64,000 bases of DNA, from NCBI GenBank assembly GCA_037447655.1, contig JBBHKE010001915.1:69708-133707 (forward strand). Reading direction: 5' to 3'. The notes below the pieces were generated by a model. It was not told the DNA's origin. It ran no database searches and saw only the letters and a program-made list of their open reading frames with translations. Both the position numbers and the translations under genes were made by a program. Below, in pieces: positions 1 to 14,025 of this stretch (the first letter of the stretch is position 1; each line of letters begins with the position of its first letter). Source of the stretch: Zygnema cylindricum. Its lineage: Eukaryota; Streptophyta; Zygnematophyceae; Zygnematales; Zygnemataceae.

Positions 1-562
1 GCAGCATTTTTGCAAAAAGGTTACAAACATACAGACACATCAATAATTCACCAAGAATGTCAATTACCTACCAGGGTTTGGATAGATACAAAGTTAACCT
101 AAGTTTTTGTACAAATCCCTTTTTGCAAGGCCCAATAGGCCCAATGGACTTTATCCAATGGTAATGGGCATCATCTATGTTTCAAGCACATAATGTCCTG
201 CACCTTCAAAGCCTAGCCTAGTTTCAGCCTATCACATCTGCGCTTGATCTGCTCTTTCTGTTTTCCTCTCGCCAGGGAAACCGTCGTATCCAATCTTGCC
301 ATACACACTAATCATAAACTTCCCCACACAATTTTCTAGATGGTTTTGTGTTTCATTTCTTTTCCACTGAACAAATTTGTGACATTTATAACCCGCATGG
401 TGCAATTACCTTGTGAGAAGAAAAGTTAAAAGAGCATTTACAGCCATAGTTGACTGCAGCTTGTCAATACCTTAAGCTGTGCATTGCCAGATTTATCCTC
501 ATTGTTATGGAATCTTTTCCACTATTACAGCCATCGTTAAAATATTTTGGGGGTTGGTTTGG

Positions 563-745
563 TACACCGCCCATCGTTATTAGTGTTAATAACACTAATT
601 CTGTGGCGACTTATTTTGGCCAAAAATAATAAAATAGTGTTAACAACATTATTTAAGGAAGTGGACCAAAATCAGCCACGTCACCTTTCACTAAATTAGT
701 ATTATTAATTCTAATTTCGCATTTGCACTAATTTTGGGCGGTGTA
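563..745. mobile_element. Small MITE with TA target duplication (TACACCGC family)
   Basis: The left end reads TACACCGCCCA and the right end TGGGCGGTGTA, an inverted pair about 180 bp apart. Taking TA as the duplicated target, the element is 565-743 with CACCGCCCA termini. The interior is AT-rich with repeated TTAGTGTTAATAACAC-like stretches that can fold back. Related CACCGYGAAT ends occur near 1829, 7190, 17064, 17898, 18404 and 35963, so this is one member of a dispersed family. TA duplication fits Tc1/mariner-type MITEs, but the superfamily is an inference because no transposase is visible. Confidence 0.65.
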
Positions 746-879
746 GCTTTTGCTGGGATTGGGACATTGTACTTGTTCTCCTTTTCCCCGTCTTTCACTT
801 TTATGTGTGTTCAATTCTTCGCCAGAGCTCATTTTAGTTTGTTTTAGTGTGTTCAATTTCCCAATTTTGTTTTGAAATA

Positions 880-945
880 CTTTCCTTTTGTTCCCATGTA
901 CTCAGATGGTTTACCAGTGCGCTTTCTTAATAAAGATTAGCTATA
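880..945 (+). repeat. LINE-type 3' terminal tail, solo copy
   Basis: A conserved 3'-end signature including GACTCAGATGGTTTACCA-like sequence and a following AATAAAG is also seen at the end of the two longer LINE copies (about 32810-32862 and 35356-35408) and at 49880-49933 and 50090-50150 (minus). Here only the tail plus roughly 100 bp of T-rich upstream DNA is recognisable, as expected of a severely 5'-truncated insertion. The first bases of the signature differ slightly (GTACTCAGATGG). Confidence 0.6.
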
Positions 946-1258
946 TATAAACAGTGATGTCTTAAGCCATCGAGGGTGGAAATTGGTGTTTCAACCACGG
1001 CAATTTTCAATTCTGATAGCTCAACGCCTTTGCGCAATTCTTTCTCGTATTGCATTAAACCCAAAGAATTGAACAGGATGTGACTCAAGAAGAAAACCAG
1101 GGATTATATGGAAAAAAATGGTAGCCTTTGGACTAGCAAAACTACTCGTAACTACCTTGCATTCTGACTGAAGATACCACTCCAAGCCAAACAAACAGAG
1201 GAGGATAAAAAAGCTTTATCTACAAAGAGACGACCGACATTAACTTCCCCCGCTTTGC

Positions 1259-5826
<4,568 letters not shown>

Positions 5827-5979
5827 GAAGACAGCGAAGAGAGAAAAGCACAGAAATGTTGTTTTCGTACATTTTGCTCAGAGCATATCGGTGTTCTGAA
5901 GGTACAGTACAGGACAACGTGTATTGGTTTACCGTAGGGTTAATTTCTTTTGTTTTTTGACTTTTTCGGCCTTTTAAAC

Positions 5980-6736
5980 CATAGTTCAAAAGTAGGCGTC
6001 TTTATGGTAGGCCTTTGGTCGGCGCCTTTATGGTAAGTTGTGTTATGGGCTTTTCATGTGATCTTCTTAGATCACTACTTTGATTAGCGTCCGTCCGATC
6101 GTCCGAATTTGACGGTGTAAATAAATATTCTTGGTCCGAATGTTTTAATTGGTCCAATTTTTGGTCCGAATGTTGTATTTGGTCCATAGTTGTTCACGGC
6201 GATTAGTGCGAACGTACCGTACGTGACGAATTATACGTAACAAACGCATTGAGAACCTTTTGAAAAAATCGTAAAAATCGTTAATGAATTTTCGTCCGTA
6301 CTATTCCGTACATGTAAACAAAAATAAATTTCACATATACCGCAGTTTGTACCATTTTCGTACATTTTCCGTATCTTTTAGTAATATTCCGTACATTTCT
6401 GGTACAATTTCGTACATTTCCGTAAAATTTCTGTTCAATTTACCGGACAGAAAGTACTACGAAGTGCAACGTATCTTTTCGTCAAAATCCGTATATTTAC
6501 CGTACAAAACCGTACAGATATCGTAAATACCGTACAGTTTCCGTGAATTAGCCGTTCAGTTTACCGGACAGAAAGTACATCGCGTTTTTTTCCGATTTAT
6601 TCAAAAGTCACGAAGTATACGTTTTAATCGGAAAAAAGGAAAAAATCGCGCGATTTGAACAACTATGGTCATATTGTATGTTTTGCATACAATATGCATA
6701 TTGTATGGGCCTACTTTCACCTACTTTTGAACTATG
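5980..6736 (-). mobile_element. hAT-like non-autonomous element, family A, with 8-bp target duplication
   Basis: The element begins CATAGTTCAAAAGTAGG at 5980 and ends CCTACTTTTGAACTATG at 6736, a perfect 17-bp inverted pair. It is bounded by TTTTAAAC at 5972-5979 and at 6737-6744, a perfect 8-bp target duplication. Its subterminal parts match family-A copies at 14026-16804 and 18421-19103 in the opposite orientation, including a short palindromic TACAATATG segment. The centre (6185-6667) is a different, second inverted-repeat element. The 8-bp duplication suggests hAT; no transposase is present. Confidence 0.85.
6185..6667. mobile_element. Family B MITE nested inside the family A element
   Basis: CATAGTTGTTCACGGCG at the left and GATTTGAACAACTATG at the right form imperfect terminal inverted repeats 483 bp apart. 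The whole interior is an inverted copy of 8483-8963, with many degenerate CCGTAC/GTACGG motifs. Unlike that copy, no clean 8-bp duplication is visible here: the flanks are ATTTGGTC and GTCATATT, so the flanks may have decayed or been rearranged. Confidence 0.65.
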
Positions 6737-7184
6737 TTTTAAACTCATTTTCCCCCTTGCACACTTCGTCGGATGACGGGTACGGTATTACGGGTAGCTT
6801 CCGATTGGCGCCTCAAAATGAGACTCGGACACGTATGCACTGAAAAAAGTCGAATTACGTGCCGAAAAATCAATCATCAACGCTCATAGAGATATCCGAC
6901 ACGTAAAGCGCGGCTTCCGAAAACTTTCACAATGCATCCCGCAAAAAAGTGAAAACACGTTGCTGTGCGTTAGTTTTTTCAGTGCGAAAAAAGATGAACA
7001 CACTATTTGCGATTGCCTCATCCTATGCCGTACGCATACTTAAACAGTTAAATGTGTATAATACGGATTTCTGTACAGTACACCATGTATTGTATTAGCG
7101 TCAATGTCATTATATCGGTGCCCCTAAATTTTACCTCTCAGATATAAAATAGTGTCAATGACACCAATTTGTTTCTTCTTTTGA

Positions 7185-7235
7185 CGCTACACCGTGAATC
7201 GCTTAGTGTTAATGTTCTTTTTGCCACTTTAAACA
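7185..7235. repeat. Fragment end of a TACACCGC-family MITE
   Basis: CTACACCGTGAATCGCTTAG followed by TGTTAATG matches the family terminus. The preceding 7090-7180 holds similar TAGTGTCAATGACACC-type internal sequence, so this may be the right end of a decayed copy. Confidence 0.4.
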
Positions 7236-7403
7236 TATTTTTCCGTACACACATGCTGGATTTTGGATCTGACGGTTGCGATTGAAAGGTAAGATTCTCA
7301 GCCCGACTCAAACTGGAAATCGAACAAGTGTATACAGAGAAAATATGTTTTAAAATTTACATGGTGAGATAAATATTAAAACTAATAGCGATACACGGTG
7401 TAA

Positions 7404-8180
7404 GGGTGTGTCCCCATGTGCATAAGTACGGGTTTTTTTCTGTCTTTTTCCTGTAAAACTTAGCGCCGTACTGCCTAAGTTCCGACCGTACGAAAAAATC
7501 GCAAATTTGTAGGGTACAATTTGCATCATCCTCGAACTTAGAATATACGAAAATTTGTCGTCTTGTGTTTTTCGAACCACTTCGACGACAAAAAACGTCA
7601 TCTTCAACCTTATCTTTAAAACACATGCGCGTTGTGTTTTAAAACTAGGGATTTTCTATAAACAAATAGGAACATATATTCGCACGTGCCGTACTTTCCG
7701 AAAAAAATCACACGATTTCCAAAGACAAATAAAAGTACAGAATTCGCTATGTTTTGTCCGTTTGCTTTCAACGCGACAAAAAAAGTACACAGTTTGTTTG
7801 GTTTTGTCCGTTTTGGTCCAGTACGGAATTTTTTTTTGCACGGGTCTCGAAATTCCGATGCCATTTCACGTCGACCGGACAGGAGACGCGAAGGCAAAGC
7901 CCATCATTCTTCGACCGTGAAACTGCACAGGCTGGGAGGCGGTACGTCGACAATGTCACGGTAAGACATGCGACGTCACAAGCAGTTCAAAAAATAACGT
8001 GCGACCACAGATTGTAAACGTTGACAACCGTCACAGGTATTGTCGACGTATACAATCGTCACAAGCGTAAGTTACGATTTCGTCCTTACAGACATAGGGA
8101 CACTTGAAAAGCGGGTCCGCCGGATCCGCGCTAAAATACAAAGTAAGTTCGCTAAGTTACAAGTACATGGGGACATACCC
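7404..8180. mobile_element. PIF/Harbinger (Tourist)-like MITE, family C
   Basis: The left terminus GGGTGTGTCCCCATGT and right terminus ACATGGGGACATACCC are near-perfect inverted repeats, directly flanked by TAA on both sides (7401-7403 and 8181-8183). A 3-bp TWA target duplication is typical of PIF/Harbinger. The interior is homologous to 52604-53512 and 58448-59399. No transposase frame is present; small open frames inside are not conserved genes. Confidence 0.8.
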
Positions 8181-8482
8181 TAATTCCTTAAAAAGGCATC
8201 CACGTCATTCGGCATTGAAATAGAATCAACAGCGCTAATATAAACCACACGGCGATAATTCCTTGACGCTTACGATAAACGGTGCACTGCACTGTAATGC
8301 CCGTAAATAAAGCTTTTTTGCGTTTCACCGTTACCGCTGAGGCGCTCATGGTAACTTAAAACAAGCCCCTCCGCAGGATTTGCCTTCAAATTCCAAGTTT
8401 CCAACCGTACATGCCTATACCGTTTTCGTACGTTTCGCACTTTATCCCTTAAGAGTTAAAATGTTAAACTTTTGCTTTTGCG

Positions 8483-8963
8483 TCTTGTTGTTCAAATCGC
8501 GCGATTTTTTCCTTTTTTGCGATTGAAACGTATAATTCGTGACTTTTGAAAAAATCGCAAAAAATCGTGATGTACTTTCTGTCCGGTAAACTGAACGGCT
8601 AATTTACGGAAACTGCATGGTATTTTACGACATCTGTACGGTTTTGTACGGTAAATATATGGAATTTGACGAAAAGATACGTTGCACTTCGTAGTACTTT
8701 CTGTCCGGTAAACTGAACAGATGTTTTACGGTAATATACGGAATTGTAGCAAAAGTGTACGGATTATTACGAAAAGATACGGAAATGTACGAAAATGGTA
8801 CAAACTGCGGTATATGTGAAATATATGTTTGTTTACATGTACGGAATAGTACGGACGAAAATTCATTAACGATTTTTACGATTTTTTCAAAAGGTTCAAT
8901 GCGTTTGTTACGTATAGTTCGTCGCGATTAAATCGTTCTCACTAAACGCCGTGAACGACTATG
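8483..8963. mobile_element. Family B MITE with perfect 8-bp target duplication
   Basis: This 481-bp element is bounded by CTTTTGCG at 8475-8482 and again at 8964-8971. The right end GAACGACTATG pairs with the left end of the inverted copy at 6185, and the element's own left end (TCTTGTTGTTCAAATCG) is slightly degenerate. The 8-bp duplication points to hAT-type transposition. It ends 198 bp before the ubiquitin-protease start codon. Confidence 0.82.
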
Positions 8964-9161
8964 CTTTTGCGCCTTCACCTAAACCATCTTGAAGAGGAGA
9001 GGAATTACGACAGGAAGTTATCTGTGAGCTACGCTACAGCAGCGTCTTGCACAATTTTTTTTAGTATTTTTTTTTTTTTCAAGCGTGAGTGTCTCCTCCT
9101 CTCGTTTTTCCTTGTTTAATTATTTCAGCTGAATTTTATTACGGTTCTGCTTCTTAGGCTC

Positions 9162-12147
9162 ATGGGCAGCACCGGATCCAAGTTAGAGAAGGCGTTGGGG
9201 GAGTCATTTCCCGAAGGGGAGCGTTATTTTGGTCTTGAAAATTTTGGAAATACCTGTTATTGTAACAGTGTTCTTCAGGTGATCAACTATAGCTTTACTA
9301 CGCTGGTTGTACGAAACACTGACAAAATTCATGCGAGGATGACGTAGGTGGAGATCATTTGTTTATCATTAATGATGGTCCTAGCATCTTAAAAATTATT
9401 AGGAGGGGAAGAGAGGTGCCGTTTACGGAAGTAGGAACTGTTCTAATAATTCTTGACGCATATATCAACTTCTGCAGTTTTTATGCTGTTTTGTTATTGA
9501 GTAGGACTGTGATGTCTTTTGTGTTTCTAGGTCAGCAACAGTGTAAATTTTTCTTTAAAGCCTCAGTGACTCCTTTGCATTTGGAATCTCTGGTAGAGAT
9601 CATCGCAATTTTGCAATAGAAGGGATCCAGCTACAGAACAGGAAGAAACAATTACAACATTGTCTATTGCCATATGACTTCTGTGACCAACTTGACAAAA
9701 TTTGCCCAATATGCGCGATTGGCTGTGCAGGCTCTCTATTTTTGTGCCCCTTTTAGAGAGCACCTGTTGGAATATATTGCTAAAAACAAAATGGTATCTG
9801 AGGCTGATGAAAATTTGCTCACAGCGTTGGCGGAACTTTTTGCACAGGTATTTCATTATTTTAGCTTCTTTTGTCTTTTTGCGTTATGGATTATGATTTT
9901 TTGTAAAGCTACTTCAAAAGTCCTGATTTGCTAAGTTTACCCCGCAGCCAACTTGCGTCATCGGGTTTTTTCTTCTTTTCTCTTCAGATTAACACCCAGA
10001 AAAAAAAGACAGGCGTCATAGCACCAAAACGTTTTGTCAACCGTGTAAAGAAGCAAAAGGACATTTTTCGGAGTTTCATGCACCAGGTGATTACTCCTAC
10101 TTTCCAAATGAATTGAGTGAAGGCACTCAAGTGTTCAAAAGCATCGTTCCTTTTTTGGTGAATTTAGTTTTGGTAAATGGTTTTTGTCTTTTCCATGGAG
10201 AGGCTTGGAATGCATTGTTCTTGGAGCACAGATATGTAGGCCAATGTGAAGGGCAGTTCTAATACTTGAGCTGAAGTATGCGGTCTATGAATATTTGGAA
10301 GGTGGACTTTGAAGTGTCCGGTTGTTGCAGCCTTTCCATTTTCAATTCATCCATTAGATTTCCTTGTGGACGGGAGAAACCCGTGTGGGTGCCCTTCACG
10401 GTCTGCACTTTTAAGTGTTGTAAATCTCTATGTCTGATTTAAATCGGCAGTTGAAGAGGGCAATCTTTTTGCTTCATGTGCTCATCTGGTTTTTTTATCA
10501 ACTTGACAATGGCTCTCAGTGGCATATGCTTTGCTTGATATTGGAGTGTGCTAGAATCGATCTTTGGAAATGATTGTCTTTTCTTTGTGACGTCGAGGTG
10601 TTGGTGAAAGTCTGCTTAGCATAGTGGAGTTTTCCATTTGCTCCTGAAATCTGAGGACGAATTTTATTGGACATGTTCTCACTGGTGAGAAATTCAGAAG
10701 TTTGCAGGATGCCCACGAGTTCCTTAATTTTTTGCTAAATGAATTAGCCGACATCTTGGAGAATGAGGCGAAGCAAGGCAAGACAGAGGCAGGGCGGGTG
10801 TTGCCCCCGAGCAAAGATGGAGAAAATGGGAGTGGTCAGCCTGTGATAGTCACTTGGGTACGAGAGATTTTCCAGGTGAGTTGGTACAACAAGTAGGATG
10901 GTTGCTAGGAGAAGGGACGGGAAAAGATGAGGTTTTGTGAGTGATGATGCAAGATGTTAGTGGTGAAGTGATGGAATTGTCCATTGTGACTGCTTTGTCT
11001 CTATGACAAAAAGTTCAATTGAGGAGCAGTGAAAGAGAATGTAACTACCGTCTTCCTGCGAATGGGAATAGCAGCATGTGACTGAGGGGTTTAAAACAAT
11101 TAAACCGAGGCCATACTTTCACAACATCAAATTGAGTCGGTGGTTATTATGGAGTTTGGCCACATCAGGGGCTAGAAATGCAGTTATAACTGTCCTTGCA
11201 TGACCCTGGGATGGTTGTAACTGCAGGGAATCCTGACCAATGAGACACGCTGCTTGTGCTGTGAGACCGTCACAGCACGTGATGAGACATTCCTGGACTT
11301 GAGCCTAGACATTGAACAGAACAGTTCTGTTACGAGCTGCCTTCGCAATTTCAGTTCCACGGAAACACTAAATGCACAGGACAAGTTTTTCTGCGACAAA
11401 TGCTGCAGGTGGGAAGCATTTCCTCTTTCATGCCACTGAAGCACCAGTTATAGGCTGTCTGATAGGAGTGGCCTGCAGGCTTCTTTGGCCCTGTATTGAG
11501 TTACATTTGGTTTGACGTAAGTCTGCCTTGCTAAAATTTTCCAGAAGTTGATCCAGTTTGCAGGAAGCTCAAAAGCGGATGAAGGTAAAATTACCTCCAA
11601 GAGTATTGGCGCTTCATTTGAAGCGCTTTAAATACATTGAGCAACTAGGGAGGTATAAGAAGTTATCTTATCGTGTGGTTTTCCCGTTGGAGCTAAGGCT
11701 CTGTAACACTGTTGATGACGCTCCTGGCTCAGAAGCAGAATATTCACTTTTTGCTGTCGTGGTTCACGTTGGAAGGTGAGTTACATCCTGTGGTACTGCC
11801 GAATGCCTGTAACTAACAGACTAAGTTTGCGATTCGTTGTAAGAGACATTATGCTTCCATCTTTTAATGTTTCATGGAGGTTAGTTATTGTGGATAAAAT
11901 CAGATGAACCAGGGAGTTCTCATCGATTGTTGTGTGCCTGTGCAGTGGACCGAACCATGGACATTATGTTAGTCTGGTGAAAAGTCACAATCACTGGCTG
12001 TTTTTTGATGATGAGACGGTCGAGCCCATTGATGAAGCCATGGTGCAGACCTTTTTTGGATCGTCACAAGAGTTCTCTAACAATACAGACCATGGCTATA
12101 TTTTGTTCTATGAGAGCCAACGAGCGAACGGGACAGAAATGAAGTAG
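9162..12147 (+). CDS. UBP3/4-like: Ubiquitin carboxyl-terminal hydrolase, UBP3/UBP4 type (USP family)
   Basis: Seven exons join in phase: 9162-9278, 9731-9847, 9988-10086, 10708-10875, 11227-11408, 11557-11775, 11946-12147, encoding 367 residues, the normal length for plant UBP3/UBP4. The Cys box [13 protein letters not shown] places the catalytic Cys at residue 32, and the His box [14 protein letters not shown] places the catalytic His at residue 307. The zinc-ribbon cysteines CLCC (176-179) and CDKC (223-226) are intact. QDAHEFL and [18 protein letters not shown] are near-identical to the Arabidopsis proteins as I recall them. The N-terminal MGSTGSK could be N-myristoylated (Gly2, Ser6); this is inferred. 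The family removes ubiquitin from substrates, and in Arabidopsis UBP3/4 are nuclear and needed for pollen development. Splitting codon 301 across the last intron (AG|T) agrees with the conserved HVGSGPNHG sequence. No break is seen. Confidence 0.96.
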
Positions 12148-13880
12148 AGGGCCTGGTAACTCCCAGCTCAGGAACTAGGGGCACCTCAGGCTGTATTTTG
12201 AATTGCACAAGTAAGAAGGTGTTTTTGCTCCCTTTTTTTTATTCTTATGGAAATGCCCGTTTTTGGAAAAATCTCGAGTCTAGCTGGTAAGCCATTTTGA
12301 AAGTGTAAAGGAATAATTTCATCAACTTGTTCATTTGCCAGCCATTTCAGAGTAGGTCTCCATGAGAGATAGTACTTCAGAAGGCTACTGGCTCCTCGTG
12401 GGGGTTGGTGGGACTTGGTGTAGGTACCATAGTTCTAGGTTTTTGTTATTTGCACTGACAGGTTGACAGATTTTGACAATGGACAGAAAAGGTTCTTGTA
12501 AACCATGTAAATACCAACCACGGTCATTTCGATGACGATCAATGTCGTATAATTGTTGGAACCGTGGGTGATGTTTCTTGACCGTTTCTTGAGAGATATG
12601 TATTAGTATGATTCTTGTACTTGCGGGTAATTTTAGAAAAGTTCGTCAGCATAAAGCCATTGTGGTGGGGCAGTATTGTAAAACTATGGCATGAGAAAGT
12701 TTACGATTTTTATGCAAAGTTTCTGCTTACTTAATCAGAAGGCTGCAGGCAAAGCATGGAGGTTTTGACCCTTTATGTTCATTTGTATAAATCTGTACTG
12801 TGTCCATAGGTTCATTCAGACTTCAGTGTAAGTCACTTGCATCTTTTAACATCGGATTTATTCATATTTTGTGACATGCATTGCCACTCAGTCCAGAGCA
12901 GGTCGGTTGTAAGCCGAAAGTTTTTTAGTGAAAGGCTAATAACGAACTCTCTAGGGAACGGGACTAAGGGGAACAAAGAGGGGGAGGGGAGAGGGAGAGG
13001 GGAGTGTGCAGCGTCGCCTGGAAATGTGATGGGAAGGAAGCGAGGGATATTGGGAAATGAGCGCAAGAAAGGGAGAAGTATTAGTGAGGAAAGTGAGCAT
13101 CTGGACGTAAATCTACATGTTTCGGTGCTCCACTCTCCTGGAGTTCAATTTAAGGTTTGATTGGTGAACAATAAGTAGCCACAAGCGGACAAGTAGCTCT
13201 GTGGCACAAAGTGAAGGCCATAATGCGACAAAGAGCCAAAGTCGTTAAAACCCTAGAATTCATGGAGTTAAACTGCTGCAGAAAAAAATGTATGGTTGTT
13301 TTTGATATAGTACGTGTACAGTTCTCGGTGACAAGACGAAGTGTTTCCAACTGATGATATTTCATTTGAACTAAGCACCAAAATGTGGACATCTGAATTA
13401 GCTATTTGGACATCATGAAGACATGGAGAATGTTTGGCATTATTGATGCCAAGAAGGGAAAAAATGGTGTCAAATTATGAGGCGCGGTGGGTGAATTACC
13501 ATAAGGAAGACTATGGCATGATACCTTCTAGATAGAGATCTGTAGTATAAGTGGTACACACCCTCCCCTTCTCCCTCCAACCGCCTCAGTAATATTTCCC
13601 TCCTGTCCACCCTCCCTCCCTGAAACGTTATTCATTTAGTAGTATTTCCCTCTCTCTCCCTGTTTTTCATTTCGTAATATTTCCTTCCCTCTCGCCCTCC
13701 CGTCCCCCCAAATGCCTTTTATACATATAACATGAGATTCGTTTCGTGTTATATTTCACGGTGTATTTTATTCACTCTCCTTCTCCCCCTCCCACTCGCA
13801 ATGCTGCTAGTCAAGGGAGATTTCTGATCTCTGGTGCGATTCTCCCTTCTTCACCCATCCACCCCCTCCAATCGGGGAAA
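12148..13880. other. Intergenic DNA downstream of the ubiquitin protease
   Basis: No gene is supported. About 12148-12830 is probably 3' untranslated and flanking sequence. At 13555-13740 a pyrimidine-rich block repeats an imperfect AGTATTTCCCTCTC-type unit three times. The short open frames here lack recognisable domains or splice-supported extensions. Confidence 0.55.
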
Positions 13881-14025
13881 AAAGTGTGGAATTCAGTGCG
13901 GAATCCAATGCTCTGCACAAGATGCGTGTCCTCACCCTATGAATCATGTTTTAGTGCGAAATCTGCGTGCGGAATTTAACTGTGGAGTTCAATGCTCTGC
14001 ATAAGAGTGTCGTCAGCCTATGAAC

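Larger units (their letters stand above)
1..1258. other. Intergenic flank downstream of the SET gene
   Basis: No coding region is supported here. The stretch carries a small terminal-inverted-repeat element (563-745) and a short LINE-type 3' tail (about 880-945), listed separately. The remainder is AT-rich single-copy-looking sequence, part of which (about 1100-1258) probably serves as the 3' untranslated region of the minus-strand SET gene ending at 1259. Confidence 0.6.
5827..9161. promoter_or_regulatory. Head-to-head intergenic region (SET gene / ubiquitin protease), MITE-filled
   Basis: The SET gene starts at 5826 on the minus strand and the ubiquitin protease at 9162 on the plus strand, so both promoters must lie in or next to this 3.3-kb interval. 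Most of it (5980-6736, 7404-8180, 8483-8963) is transposon sequence with readable ends. Only about 150 bp on the SET side and 200 bp on the protease side are free of elements. A T-rich tract ending in CTTCTTAG lies just before the protease ATG and may be the acceptor of a 5'-leader intron. No clear TATA box was identified. Confidence 0.45.
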
